Below, in pieces: positions 18,501 to 27,693 of a DNA stretch of 36,257 nt; within the stretch, counting starts at the first letter, position 1, and each line of letters begins with the position of its first letter. The position numbers and the translations under genes were made by a program. The stretch is taken from NCBI RefSeq assembly GCF_004359215.1, contig NC_090627.1:1155231-1191487 (forward strand), given 5' to 3'. The notes beneath the pieces are model-generated. The model was not told the DNA's origin and did not search any database. It saw only the letters and a list, made by a program, of their open reading frames with translations. Source of the DNA: Bremia lactucae (Eukaryota; Oomycota; Peronosporomycetes; Peronosporales; Peronosporaceae).

Positions 18501-19984
18501 ACAATCAAATCGATATGCCTCTTCCAATTCCATTTATCAAGATCGATGTGGAATGTGCACATAATACATTACAGGCAGATCAAGGTATCGGCTGCGGTAT
18601 TTTAACTATCTGGAGGCCTTCTGAGGATTTACTTGCCGGTGAGCTTCGAGAAGGAGCAGAATATTTTGCAAGCAGCTTGACCATCAGTTGGAAAATTGAC
18701 AATGGGCGTGGCCAGGATGCGTCGTTGCGTTTAAGTTCGACAAAACATAGCAATTTTGAAAAAATTCGTGATGATGAAATGTTGGCGAATAGCGAGGCGC
18801 CATCGTTATCGAAGCGGCAGCAAGTGTGTGTTAGCATCCAACGAGCAACAAAAGACTATCGAGCTAATTATGAAGAAGGACGGAATGAAAGGAGACCGAC
18901 GATTGATGTTTGTGTCTGTGTCGTGCTAGTTGCTGCCCGAGAAATTCAGAATATTCCCCTTTCAGTAGTAGCCCAGCAGACTGAAAATACGCTGCTTGAT
19001 CCTGACATCAGACCACACGAAACGCGGTATGTCGAACACATTTTTGTCACGGATCAAAGTTGTCACCTGATGAGTATTCGCCTATCGAGCACGGAGGTTC
19101 ATTTACCAAAAAACTCTTCATTCGTCTTTCGTCGAGGAGGCAAGAATCTATGGAAAGAAGGCGCAGTTTTGTGTTTACGTGGATTGGAAGTGTCACATTA
19201 CGATGAGCAACTTCGAGTTTTAGACTGCGTGATGGTTGAAAGTACGCAAATCGTGTCATTTCCGTCGAAAAAGTCTCCATTCTGGGACCCTTTTCAGCTT
19301 CTCCAGCAGGAAGCAAGCATGTGCTCGACACGCGGCATGACAGCGCAGGCTTCGTCGTTATCAAGCAAATTCCTTGAAGAACTCCTTCACCTCAAGAAGT
19401 ATGTTGAACGAGATATTTTACAAATAAATTGTATTAGTTCCCAAAAATCTCAAGAGTATGAGGAGGTGGAACAAGAACGACTGACACAAGATCTACAAGC
19501 TCATGAAGGAATTCAAGACATCGTCCTTGATCAAAATTGTACTGATGAAGTGGCTCGATCTCAGCTATGGTGGGACGCCAAAGTTGTCAAGATGATGCCA
19601 CTACTTGACTCTGGTAGCTTCATGTCTGTCGATAATGTTGAAGTGCTTGCAAGTGTGAATATCGGCACTAACGAGTCGTCTTTTCGGACAGTATATCTGT
19701 CCCGAAGAATTATGCTTGCAATGCACACCTTGCTACAAGAAGCCGACGATTTCAACTCAATGAATCAACTGGATGCAATCACAGCGAATTCTAGTATTTT
19801 TCTTCTTCAGAGTATCACACAGAGGCTGAAGTCTTTCAAGGATAGGAATGCCGAGTTTATTTTCCGATTTCAGGTCCGCCAAGCGACGAATGAGAGGCTT
19901 ATTAGTAGCTGGAGGCCGTGGCAGCATTCACATGCGTCGTATTGGAAGGCGGAGACGGTTGTAGCATCACAAACACCAAGATGA
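15518..19984 (+). CDS. BRCA2: BRCA2 homologue (RAD51 mediator), compact
   Basis: A 1488-residue protein from ATG 15518; the frame starts four codons earlier only with TTG. BRC repeats, which bind RAD51, appear as SLFCTGSGKPVPISKTTLNA (from about residue 225) and SLFSTGSGKQISISKSKLDT (from about 307), plus a partial KKVSISETKLDEML (about 149) lacking the FxTA half. The helical domain has NHFRWIVWKLASIERAYPRL (about 696) and LKQMTYRYRRDLNN with ILKKVLQRDASS. OB1 follows with VVLTDGWYSLYAVPDAPLAA (about 790) and YNSTRRVRFNTRLGV. OB2 opens near residue 920 with a helical stretch (EEQLSLYFQLRSEYARAARQ) in place of a long tower; a further OB-like part runs to about 1300. BRCA2 loads RAD51 onto single-stranded DNA in homologous recombination. 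The human protein has eight BRC repeats and is over twice as long. No intron is needed. Confidence 0.93.
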   Translation: MQVNRTAAACTWREAFGELLVLDQDFDTAMQIMISQDDKVAQLSLEESQQTRSKHTKQTKGESRSPNRKRRCIDLKDTSRPKSPPYPSPCIHLAAPTRVGIRLNDTLAADRLIGVYDSRVDIAANRTSTQCSKNVASNHLPTIAESDKKVSISETKLDEMLMQQDSFRDSFQASVSANTMLNSTFKQHDASFKIGYRGEGKTGSNADIHGADSRDGTVTKSVTSLFCTGSGKPVPISKTTLNAYEKQMQFDDSNQFVFFNAALAATSKQLEAGLQSTCGGNGQTGVNADVDVSGHDKSAEKKSVTSLFSTGSGKQISISKSKLDTYNRQLFHEDNETVSAGKIHDFNQIGFRMINDCSTYSNLCNKLSSAIEIVGNPDVDQAVNRAVDDTTNDRTTLTVGSNLKENFLSHRLPTSKDKFHVITKLSGSSTKKVQLKFEKSAGHADDALLSGRQRDTRRRALRDYNTSERSMDRRADFNKFTALGLKAESSHYLPDAVSGDKENISPEDMLARKVTKVQTPITLRSSMRPKQLSSRPVFHQATRQQKKVKSQSRPKLASSRQFHPPLASKSLSTSDPKCSTEERGPLTAQRSKKQKITAIQPFIYKEAMKISLAALNELYGDRRFVTEDHELARMQVLDSITAENALMVCFGQDSTTLCLLNGTHDTSLFIAPHELYRQLIAENLLLKEKGATMVWFLNHFRWIVWKLASIERAYPRLLLTQYLTKGQLLKQMTYRYRRDLNNAECSILKKVLQRDASSLSCMVLCIAGVLPFPACSQKGVDQELPPFWNLAVVLTDGWYSLYAVPDAPLAAVLWKLHTKSILVGTKIVTWNATLRNSTEGIDPLECAIVRESKWKNPLLATEEMTLWPYLQLRYNSTRRVRFNTRLGVEKLHCVTPINLRHRNQESQVSFSLLKSVPLKSLEIGGGMIRSVRIRVIRVSPILHLQSKEWTLGPRILSEEQLSLYFQLRSEYARAARQKNCRQADNDSLMDNRLDDNQIDMPLPIPFIKIDVECAHNTLQADQGIGCGILTIWRPSEDLLAGELREGAEYFASSLTISWKIDNGRGQDASLRLSSTKHSNFEKIRDDEMLANSEAPSLSKRQQVCVSIQRATKDYRANYEEGRNERRPTIDVCVCVVLVAAREIQNIPLSVVAQQTENTLLDPDIRPHETRYVEHIFVTDQSCHLMSIRLSSTEVHLPKNSSFVFRRGGKNLWKEGAVLCLRGLEVSHYDEQLRVLDCVMVESTQIVSFPSKKSPFWDPFQLLQQEASMCSTRGMTAQASSLSSKFLEELLHLKKYVERDILQINCISSQKSQEYEEVEQERLTQDLQAHEGIQDIVLDQNCTDEVARSQLWWDAKVVKMMPLLDSGSFMSVDNVEVLASVNIGTNESSFRTVYLSRRIMLAMHTLLQEADDFNSMNQLDAITANSSIFLLQSITQRLKSFKDRNAEFIFRFQVRQATNERLISSWRPWQHSHASYWKAETVVASQTPR

Positions 19985-21350
19985 TGTTTTTTTAAACGTG
20001 CTCTCGGGCTTATTGATTAAAGTATGCATATATATATATATATATAAAAAAAATCAATCTGCACTTGTAATATTTTATAGCTTGGTAATTTAGAATAATA
20101 AGAGCATTATTCAACGACTACTTTATCCTTCTTCAAAGAAAACTAATTCATTACCCCCTCTCTATCGGCAGCTTTACATAGGTGCGCAAATTTTGGCTTC
20201 GAAATTGTTATCGAAAAAATATATTCGCCTAACAAGTGCAATTTAAATTACATTCGCAATAAAGTATGAAAGGTCGCAGAGCACAACCAATTCAAAAGTT
20301 ATTTGATTTTTCATTGAATAAAATAAAAAGAGTCGTAAATTAAGTGTATCCGACGGCGTCCGATTATCGCAGCTGTTTCACCGTCGTCGGAAGCAATGTC
20401 TTTCATTTTTCTTATTCTGCGCATTTTGTCTAGTCAAACACAAGTACGTGATCGCTATAGCGCGTACGGAACTAAACCTTTCCGAGGACAGAACTATTCC
20501 ATGGCGTGACGAGGATCTACAATTGCTAGCTATAGTCACTTTCTGTTGATGATATGATCTCCGCGCGTGTGGACAATCGACAGGTGACGCTACCGATATA
20601 GCTGAAACATTCGCAATGGATGCAATTGTGTAAGCAGCGTAGCCACAGCAGCCACAAATCATTCTCTGATCTCGAGGATTGGCTTTAAATTAAGTCAATC
20701 GCGAACTGATGTGTTGTAAGAGGCGTTGTTCTACTCAGATATAGAAAAGTTGTTGTCATTGACTCGGCTTGGCCGATAGTTTCCAGAGAATAGAATAGAT
20801 GTCGTGACGACGGTTTGGCTGTCGTGCTAAATCGAATACAATCGGAGTGAAGACAGAAAGACATATTTCAACCGCTTCCAGGATTCAAGAGCTTGCGAGG
20901 TTGGGAAGGACACTGGGGCGGATACGAGTCAAGAGGTTCCGGTGGCTGGGGAATGTAGAATCAGGTTTACATTGTGTACAGCGAGGATTGCGTCAGATCC
21001 ACGTCAGAACCAAGGCCACTTAGCATTTACGCATCACATCTTGTTATACAAGAATTCCGTCGCGAGCGAAGCAAACGATTGGAGTAAATATTGATAAAAT
21101 GCGAGGTGGGTCAGCTATTGGATTGGTTAGAATTCCGAGTCGTAAAACCTCAGTCGGGCCGTCTTCTTTCGCTTCCATTTCATCACGGAAATCGATAAAA
21201 CCTCGAGGCGCAGCGACCAATCACGTTGGATACGTTGGCTCTTGGAGATCGTCATTTCTACGGAAGAAGTGAGGACAAGAGGTGACGTGGGACGTGGATA
21301 TTTCATCGTAAAACGCGCGACTGACGTAAATCTATGCTCTACTAGACACG
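19985..21350. other. Intergenic region with (TA)n microsatellite and CNBP promoter
   Basis: The region starts with an AT-rich 3' flank including a TA dinucleotide run at 20028-20047. No convincing gene is visible. A 94-codon minus-strand ATG frame (20662-20378) and an unrooted plus-strand open stretch near 20820-21020 show no domain. The last 250 bp before the next gene contain a CCAAT box (ACCAATCACG, about 21218). Confidence 0.6.
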
Positions 21351-21806
21351 ATGATGGAGACGGGACAGCGGGAATGCCACAACTGTGGCCAGGGCGGACA
21401 CATTCGTCGTGATTGTCCTGAAGGTCCGTCTCAAGAGAGTGGTGGTGGCATCTACAATAGCAGCGCGACGTGTTTTGGCTGCGGAAAAGGGGGTCATTTG
21501 AAGCGCGAATGCCCTACTAGTGCTGGTGGCGGTCGAGCGTGCCATAATTGTGGTGGAATGGGCCACATCCGTCGCGACTGCCCCGAAGAAGCGCAGCCAC
21601 CCAAGTGCCACAATTGTGGCGAATCAGGCCATTTGCGTCGCGACTGCGCACAAGAATTACGAGAGTCGCGCAAGTGTCACCACTGTGGTCAGTCGGGGCA
21701 TTTGCGTCGCGATTGTCCTGATGATAGCGGTCCGACGGAGGATAAGTGCTATCAGTGTGGGGATACAGGCCACTGGGCCCGAAGTTGCTCCACTGCCAAG
21801 GCCTAA
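21351..21806 (+). CDS. CNBP-like protein with six CCHC zinc knuckles
   Basis: A 151-residue protein, almost wholly six CX2CX4HX4C zinc knuckles: CHNCGQGGHIRRDC (9-22), CFGCGKGGHLKREC (41-54), CHNCGGMGHIRRDC (64-77), CHNCGESGHLRRDC (86-99), CHHCGQSGHLRRDC (109-122) and CYQCGDTGHWARSC (133-146). All zinc ligands are intact. The (H/L)xRRDC ending is typical of the CNBP/Gis2/HEXBP group, which binds single-stranded G-rich DNA or RNA and influences translation or promoter structure. It differs from the broken retroelement knuckles in this window because all six copies are clean and there is no capsid domain. Start ATG 21351; ATG 21354 is equally possible. Confidence 0.92.
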   Translation: MMETGQRECHNCGQGGHIRRDCPEGPSQESGGGIYNSSATCFGCGKGGHLKRECPTSAGGGRACHNCGGMGHIRRDCPEEAQPPKCHNCGESGHLRRDCAQELRESRKCHHCGQSGHLRRDCPDDSGPTEDKCYQCGDTGHWARSCSTAKA

Positions 21807-22130
21807 GCGTATTTCATGATGTCGGATTTACTGCAGCGAGCGAGAAAAGAGAGGGTCTTTGCAGAATTGCCGGGGTTGTACTTATGTAATAGCGCGATAA
21901 GGTCTTTGGCCGTCGTGGATAGCAAGCAGCGTAGTGAAGGAACATGGGAGTGTAACCCGCATGGATTTCTTATTAATTTACACGACAGTTTGTTTTTATG
22001 ATTTATGTACCGTAACGTAACTGGGTACGGTCGAAACGACCTAGAACATGCATATTGTGATACAATTTGGTGTTAAACTAATAAACGAGTTTTCACCCAA
22101 TCAACGGTGTTGAAAAAGCAAACGAGTAAC

Positions 22131-22396
22131 ATGCCATACCAAGTGCTGCCCGGCCTCGTGGTTATCTCCGTCGCGTTTTCGCTTATGGGCGTCGGCTTTA
22201 GCGTTGTGAACCAATGGGAGGCCCGCAGCAAAATGCAGGTGCGTCTACGTCGATCACGTTTTTGGTCACAGGTTTGTTAATATTTGTTGTGGACGGGCAG
22301 AGCAAGCTTGAGCTGCTGACGGACTGGGACCGCATGATGGATGAGCGCGACCGGAAATTGGCAGCAAGAGCGGAAGCATACAAGGCGAAGCATTAA
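22131..22396 (+). CDS. NDUFA1: NADH:ubiquinone oxidoreductase subunit NDUFA1 (MWFE), two exons
   Basis: Exon 1 is 22131-22238 (36 codons) and exon 2 is 22301-22396 (31 codons plus stop), joined in phase 0 across a 62-bp GT...AG intron (22239-22300, GTGCGT donor, GGGCAG acceptor). Without splicing the frame stops inside the intron. The 67-residue product starts MPYQVLPGLVVISVAFSLMG, giving an LPGL motif and one membrane helix (about residues 6-27), and ends with LTDWDRMMDERDRKL. The animal subunit has the same LPGL start, one helix, a W...MERDRR motif and about 70 residues. It is an accessory subunit in the membrane arm of mitochondrial complex I. Exon 1 is free of stops and its end fits the splice phase exactly. 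Confidence 0.85.
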
Positions 22397-22942
22397 GAAA
22401 GCATCGCGTACTATCGAGCCTCATTGAGCACTTCGTCGCCCCGATATGTATGTTCTTGACTAATCGGGAGGCATTTGAATTGAAATAAATGCAGCATTAA
22501 GTAAGGGCCATTTGCCTCCATTATTTGCGCTTGAAATGAGAGTTTTGCTAAGAGAAAATCAAGTACCATCGTGTTTGTAGTTCCAGCTAACAACTTCTTT
22601 ATGGTTGGGCATCAATGTATAAAGGACCTCTATCTAGCAACCTTTTAGTTAACGTGTAATTAAAACTAGTAGATATGCAAAGCTTTCAGGACATGATTAA
22701 ATTTCAAAATGTATTGAAGCGACAAAGAATTGCACAATTTAGCGCAACTTGATGTCAAAAATTTATTGTTCATTTATTAGTTCTCCGTGTCTTTCTTCGT
22801 AATCCCAGAAGGACGGTGTGCTTTTCAAATGAATCTATATGTGACCAAATGCTTAACATGATCACTTTTTTTTAGCTTGCTGTAATATATATTCTGATTA
22901 TTCGATGAAGATGTTATAAATGTTGCGTCAATCATGCATTAA

Positions 22943-23028
22943 ACAACTGTCATCTTAATCGTCTTCATTACCAATCCGATGGAAAAAAAACATCGAATTG
23001 GTATGAAGCCGATTGAGATGACAGTTGT
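22943..23028. repeat. Imperfect inverted repeat, 38-39 nt arms, A-rich loop
   Basis: The left arm 22943-22981 pairs with 22991-23028 at about 35 of 39 positions (three mismatches, one bulged T); the loop 22982-22990 is GAAAAAAAA. Arm ends include ACAACTGTCATCT. The size and near-perfect pairing suit a MITE-like insertion or a small-RNA precursor; no target-site duplication was identified. Confidence 0.85.
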
Positions 23029-23785
23029 CTGATGACGCTGTGTGAGCGCCAGGCAGGCTTTTTCTAAAGCATTATGCACGCTAAGCATTTGTTGTTGGAA
23101 GCTCGGTTTTCAAAGTTGGTCTTCTTATAGAAGTATGCGTGTAAATGCTTGATTTGAATTCTTACTATAAAAAGCGGCCTTCTTTACGAAATATTCATTC
23201 ATACCAAACGTCTTTCTAACGAACCGCTCATTACACGGCGTTTATTGTCAGAGCACAAAAAAGTTTTATGAAAATCCAAGGGTTGTCGTCCGTGCGACCA
23301 TGTATAAATAACAATTGTAGAAATAAGATAACATTCGTGCTGTCGTAGGCGCACTGACAGTTCACGTGCTCAGACAATAAGGGACGTTTGTTTGCAGCTG
23401 CGAATTATCATCCCTCGCACTTAACAAATTATTTGCGCTTGCTGGTTCAATTTACATTTATTTGTTTAGAAGTAGCGACATTTGCGCTTTCCACTTTTTG
23501 TGCGTGGCAAACCGCAAATCTAATATATGAATTTATGAAGTAAGCGCAACAAAGCTGTTGTGTTTTGCCTCTCTGCCCGCACCCACTGACGAGCAAAAAT
23601 ACATCGGCATGGCGTCCAAAAATATAACCGTAGCCCCGTGCGTGACCTATGAGCCTCAGTCAACGACCCGCTCGGTTTTCATACGCTGAAAACCTTGACA
23701 GTTCATTCAGCCTGTGAGTCTTATGCCTTGCAATTGGCGAAACTGCAAGTGCATCCTTCCGTCGTAGGCTTTGCGATGTCGACTT

Positions 23786-23832
23786 TTGACCAATTAATAT
23801 CAACAACCAACTTCAACTCGCATTCCAATTGG
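23786..23832 (+). promoter_or_regulatory. Possible core promoter of PEPCK (CCAAT and initiator-like)
   Basis: A CCAAT box occurs near 23789 (GACCAATTAA). An initiator-like GCATTCCAATTGG lies around 23820-23832, about 85 bp before the ATG, resembling the oomycete initiator pattern YCAYTYY followed by an A/T-rich flank. Motif match only. Confidence 0.35.
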
Positions 23833-23912
23833 TCAAACCATATTCCCTTTAGTGACAAAAAAAATAGATTCCTGCCGCCTCTCACATCTAAAAGTGCGTC
23901 CCTAGGGCCAAT

Positions 23913-25622
23913 ATGTTCACCGCTGCTCTTCGTTCGAGCCTCCGCATACAGCGCTGCAACACATGCAAGCTAGTGCCGTCGTTTCCCATTGCCTTGTCCT
24001 GCTCTTCGAAGCGTACGTTTGCAAGCGCCACGTCCCTCGGCATCGACAAATATGGGGTGACGAATGCCATGACTCAGATTTATCACAATCTCTCCTTCGA
24101 CGAGATCGCGGCGCACGAAGAGGCGAATCAAGAAGGTATTTTCACTAAAAACGGCACGTTTGCAATCGACACGGGTACATTCACAGGGCGGTCGCCTAAA
24201 GACAAGTACATTGTCGACCAATCGCCTTCGAATCAGCACATTTGGTGGGGCGATATCAATCAACCCGTGAGTCCACAAGTCTTTCATGAACTCTACGACA
24301 CGGTCGCAAAGCACTATAGTACAGCTGAGAAAGTCTACGTCTTTGATGGCTACGCTGGTGCCCATGCCGCTTCACGCAAGAAGGTGCGATTTATCACGGA
24401 ATTAGCGTGGCAACACCATTTTGTGACCAATATGTTTCGCCGTCCTCTTTCAAAAGATGAAATTGTCAATTTTCAGCCAGATTTCACAATTATCAATGCG
24501 TGCAAAGTTACCAATGCAAAGTATACGAAACACAAATTGCATTCCGACGTGTTTGTTGCATTTAATATTGAAAACAATTTGGCCGTCATTGGAGGAACAT
24601 GGTACGGTGGCGAAATGAAAAAGGGGATTTTTTCCATGATGAATTATTGGCTGCCATTGGATGGCATCATGGCGATGCATTGTTCGGCAAATAAAGGCAA
24701 ACACGGTGACACGGCCTTGTTCTTTGGACTCTCGGGTACGGGCAAAACCACGCTGTCCGCAGACCCTCAACGCTATCTCATTGGCGACGATGAGCATGGA
24801 TGGGATGACGATGGGATTTTTAACTTTGAAGGTGGTTGTTACGCCAAGACGATCAATTTAAGTGCTGCAAACGAACCGGAGATTTACAAGGCCATTCAAC
24901 GCAATGCGTTACTCGAGAATACGTTCGTAGACCCTATGACGAAAGAACCCGACTATTCCAACACGTTAAAGACGGAGAATGGCCGTGTGTCGTATCCCAT
25001 GACGCATATTGCAAACCACGAGCCTACGTCGAGTGGTGGCCATCCTTCAAATGTAGTGTTTCTAACGTGTGACGCTTATGGTGTGTTGCCACCCGTGTCG
25101 AAATTGAGTATTGGTCAAGCAATGTATCACTTTTTGTCGGGGTATACGGCCAAAGTGGCGGGTACGGAACGTGGCGTGACCGAACCTACGGCGACGTTTA
25201 GCGCTTGTTTTGGAGCGGCGTTTTTGCCACTGCATCCAACCAAGTATGCGGATTTGTTACAGACCAAGTTAAAGAAACATCATACGTCAGTGTATCTCGT
25301 GAATACGGGCTGGACAAGGGGCAGCTACGGCACAGGCAAGCGCATGAGTATTCAAGACACGCGTGCTTGCATTGATGCTATTCTTGACGGATCGATTCAA
25401 ACGTCCGAGTTTACAACGGATCCGATTTTTGGCTTTGACGTACCTACGAAGCTTGGCGACATTGCTGCAAATGTTTTGAACCCACGAGAAGCGTGGAGTG
25501 ACAAAGCTGCGTATGATGCCACTGCAATCAAGTTGGCAGGAATGTTTCAGCAAAACTTTCAGAATTACGTGTCTCCAGGTGTGACGGACTACTCCAAATT
25601 TGGCCCCACGATTTCCGCATGA
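23913..25622 (+). CDS. PCK: Phosphoenolpyruvate carboxykinase (ATP), mitochondrial
   Basis: A 569-residue protein from ATG 23913. The first 40 residues ([20 protein letters not shown]...) are basic, Ser-rich and free of acids, which suggests a mitochondrial presequence. The mature part carries the ATP-type signatures: [13 protein letters not shown] (about 90-102), the P-loop [13 protein letters not shown] with Lys 278, the metal-binding [19 protein letters not shown] from residue 290, and [15 protein letters not shown] (about 464-478). It decarboxylates oxaloacetate to phosphoenolpyruvate using ATP, the entry step of gluconeogenesis. The length fits bacterial and fungal enzymes (about 540-550) plus a presequence. 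It is intronless, and its 3' end converges on the zinc-finger gene. Confidence 0.97.
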   Translation: MFTAALRSSLRIQRCNTCKLVPSFPIALSCSSKRTFASATSLGIDKYGVTNAMTQIYHNLSFDEIAAHEEANQEGIFTKNGTFAIDTGTFTGRSPKDKYIVDQSPSNQHIWWGDINQPVSPQVFHELYDTVAKHYSTAEKVYVFDGYAGAHAASRKKVRFITELAWQHHFVTNMFRRPLSKDEIVNFQPDFTIINACKVTNAKYTKHKLHSDVFVAFNIENNLAVIGGTWYGGEMKKGIFSMMNYWLPLDGIMAMHCSANKGKHGDTALFFGLSGTGKTTLSADPQRYLIGDDEHGWDDDGIFNFEGGCYAKTINLSAANEPEIYKAIQRNALLENTFVDPMTKEPDYSNTLKTENGRVSYPMTHIANHEPTSSGGHPSNVVFLTCDAYGVLPPVSKLSIGQAMYHFLSGYTAKVAGTERGVTEPTATFSACFGAAFLPLHPTKYADLLQTKLKKHHTSVYLVNTGWTRGSYGTGKRMSIQDTRACIDAILDGSIQTSEFTTDPIFGFDVPTKLGDIAANVLNPREAWSDKAAYDATAIKLAGMFQQNFQNYVSPGVTDYSKFGPTISA

Positions 25623-25651
25623 TTAAGGAATTCGGATTGCTCGTTTTTTTT

Positions 25652-25690
25652 AAAAAAAAGGATCAATCAACGTGATCAATCTTTTTTTTA
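25652..25690. terminator. A/T-rich inverted repeat between convergent genes
   Basis: An A-run followed by GATCA (25661-25665), a 7-nt loop, TGATC (25673-25677) and a T-run forms a hairpin-like element 30 bp after the PEPCK stop, in the 212-bp spacer to the opposing zinc-finger gene. It could serve 3'-end formation on both strands; this is inferred from position and composition. Confidence 0.35.
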
Positions 25691-25834
25691 AAATTATTTT
25701 GGGTCTATTTAAAAACTGACAGCATGGTGGGACCTTGAGAATTTATAACGAGCTATCTATTTTTTTATAAGTTTTTAATGCAGTTGACAAAGTTGTATTT
25801 TTAGTACATGTCTGTACAATGTAATTCCTCGCAC

Positions 25835-27037
25835 TTAAGACGGAGATAGAGGCCTCGCCTCATCGTGCTTAGATGCCACGGATCGATTAAGGGCATCGCC
25901 AACTTGATTTAAACCCAGCGCACGCTCTAGAATGCCCGCGGATTTACGATTGCGTCTCTTGGGTGGCTTTGGATGATCGTGGATTTTCTCAAGATGGTGT
26001 TTCAGGACTGTCTTGTAGCCAAATCGTGCCGTACAGCCCTCACGTGGACACGCAAAGCGCTTTGACTTGCGTTTGTCGTGGACTGCATTGTAATGCGTCA
26101 TTAAATTCGATTGCCGCGTGTACGATTTGTGGCAACCGTGTATGGAGCACACGTAGTGTTTGCGATCGTCTAAGGACTCGAAATGGGTACGCAAGTGAGC
26201 ACGCAAATACTGTTTCCGCGTAAACGTCTGCTCGCACACGAGGCACGAATGCTGCATGAAAGCATTAATTTCATTGCTCTCAATAGCCGTATCACTATGG
26301 TGTTCACTTTCCTTGTGGCTCTGTAATTCGTTTTCCTCAAAATAAATTTCGCCACAAGCACACGCATAGACTTGTGTATCCGCTTTTTGAGTAGCTTGGT
26401 GTTTTCGCTGATGTCGTGTAAGCCAAAACTTTTTTAAAAAGCGCTCACTACAATCGTTGCATTGAAAAGGCAGCACCCCTGTATGGACGTAGGAATGCGC
26501 TTGCAACTCACTTTTCTTTTTAAATCCCTTTAAACACGCGCTGCATTCAAAAGGCCGATTCACATTATGATGTGAACGCTTGAGATGTCTCGTTAAGCCG
26601 TGGTTATACGTAAAGCGGGCTTTACAAAGCTCGCAGTTGAACGGTTTCCGCTCTTCCAGTGACTGATGCACGCCTCGAATATGAACGGCATCAACATGAC
26701 GCGTTAAATGCTCTCGTTTCGAATAGCACTTATCACAGTCTTTGTATTGACAGCGGAATGGCCGATGATGCGTTTGTTGACTATGCGTCACTAATTCGGC
26801 TGCGAAGTGAAAGTGTTCACGACATTCAGCACACTGAAGACTGCGACGAAGGGACGTGCGGTCTTTACTTGATTCATAGTCAGTATCATCGCTACTTACT
26901 GCTTCGTCAGCAGATACAACGCTCTGATTACACGCTTCAGGCGCTTCAACTCTTTGATTTGTAGACTCCTGAAGCCGTCGACGCTTCCCCAGTGCCGAGA
27001 CATTCTCAGGGTGTGATCGCAGGACCTCGATGGTCAT
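25835..27037 (-). CDS. Nine-finger C2H2 zinc-finger protein, TFIIIA-like
   Basis: A 400-residue protein from ATG 27037 (seven codons further upstream only via GTG). Nine C2H2 fingers occupy about 69-353: starts at C69, C96, C135, C165, C203, C226, C275, C307 and C330. The later ones include YVCSIHGCHKSYTRQSNLMT and FACPREGCTARFGYKTVLKH. The number nine, the uneven linkers (a long one between fingers 6 and 7) and a basic tail (KPPKRRNRK, about 357-365) match transcription factor IIIA, which binds the 5S rRNA gene promoter and 5S RNA. The acidic Ser/Asp-rich N-terminus (35-60) precedes the fingers. Other multi-finger regulators cannot be excluded. It converges with the PEPCK gene. Confidence 0.75.
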   Translation of the reverse strand: MTIEVLRSHPENVSALGKRRRLQESTNQRVEAPEACNQSVVSADEAVSSDDTDYESSKDRTSLRRSLQCAECREHFHFAAELVTHSQQTHHRPFRCQYKDCDKCYSKREHLTRHVDAVHIRGVHQSLEERKPFNCELCKARFTYNHGLTRHLKRSHHNVNRPFECSACLKGFKKKSELQAHSYVHTGVLPFQCNDCSERFLKKFWLTRHQRKHQATQKADTQVYACACGEIYFEENELQSHKESEHHSDTAIESNEINAFMQHSCLVCEQTFTRKQYLRAHLRTHFESLDDRKHYVCSIHGCHKSYTRQSNLMTHYNAVHDKRKSKRFACPREGCTARFGYKTVLKHHLEKIHDHPKPPKRRNRKSAGILERALGLNQVGDALNRSVASKHDEARPLSPS

Positions 27038-27247
27038 TGATTTATGTGGTGTACACACATTTATTTAAATGTGCTCGAAATGCATATTTGGCCCCTCGGC
27101 CTATTTGTACAAAGGGGAATTTTTAAATGATCATTCGACACCTCTACAAATTCTGTAGCAATACTAGCCGCAATCTCAGTTTAAGCTTCTGCAGTCCCCA
27201 TTCCCCAATCTGCGAAGCAGTGATCAGTTGGTCAATAAGGAGTATAA

Positions 27248-27652
27248 TCAGGTCCCTTTTGGTATTATAAAACCTAGACAAGAGCGCGATGTCGCCCCCC
27301 TCCTACTCCCTCTCGAGGGAAAAACGGTCGGGGTCAGTAGGCGCTCCGCACCTACAGACCCCGACCGTTTTTTACTACGATCCGCCTCGCCATTGCGCTT
27401 ATGCAACAGCGTCGGATCAGCGTCCTCCGCTATGCCTAGCGAGAGGTCGGTCTTTTCGCTCAGATCTTTAGGCAGTGGCCGTTGGGCACTACACTCATAT
27501 GCGTAGTGGCCCATTTTTTGACAACGATAACATTTCTGTAATCGCTTGTAACTTAGAGCGAGGTTTCTCGCTCTTCGCATACGATAGATGCATAGGACAG
27601 GAAATAGAGGTGATAGAGCCACACGTATCGGTCCCGTTGGGGGCAAAAGCAT
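27248..27652 (-). pseudogene. Gypsy gag C-terminal fragment with zinc knuckle
   Basis: A 134-codon minus-strand frame holds an intact CCHC knuckle, CYRCQKMGHYAYECSA (about 27530-27485), then LSLGIAEDADPTLLHKRN and RSGSVGAERLLTPTVF. The plus-strand gag relic near 9370-9560 gives PLGTAEDADST and KSVGAERPTDPKTF at matching places, and the DNA over the knuckle aligns without gaps, so the two are paralogous copies. The capsid part is missing: within 40 bp of its 5' side the LINE begins. It is a truncated insertion remnant, with a 22-bp-arm hairpin (27320-27372) in its coding part. Confidence 0.8.
27320..27372. repeat. Hairpin with 22-bp arms inside gag relic
   Basis: The arms 27320-27341 and 27351-27372 pair at 21 of 22 positions (core CGGTCGGGGTC), with a 9-nt loop. 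It lies at the codons for GSVGAERLLTP, the same place where the copies at 4839-4861 and 9523-9548 have shorter hairpins. Confidence 0.92.
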
Positions 27653-27693
27653 GTTCAGACGGCTAAAGTGGAGACGTCATCCACGAACTGCGG

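Larger units (their letters stand above)
22397..23912. other. Intergenic region upstream of PEPCK
   Basis: AT-rich, with no supported gene over 1.5 kb. It contains one large inverted repeat (22943-23028) and the promoter-proximal DNA of the PEPCK gene. A 92-codon frame at 23695-23973 overlaps the PEPCK start in another frame and has no domain. Confidence 0.6.

Noticed and set aside
20378..20662. 94-codon minus-strand ATG frame
   Set aside because: No domain, odd composition, no neighbour or conservation evidence; it lies in an otherwise empty spacer.
20820..21020. Open plus-strand stretch without an ATG upstream of the CNBP gene
   Set aside because: No start codon and no recognisable family; could be 5' UTR or chance.
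21342..21611. Minus-strand frame inside the CNBP gene
   Set aside because: Antisense shadow of the repetitive zinc-knuckle coding sequence.
23695..23973. 92-codon plus-strand frame before PEPCK
   Set aside because: It overlaps the PEPCK presequence in another frame and starts with a non-ATG codon; probably a shadow.
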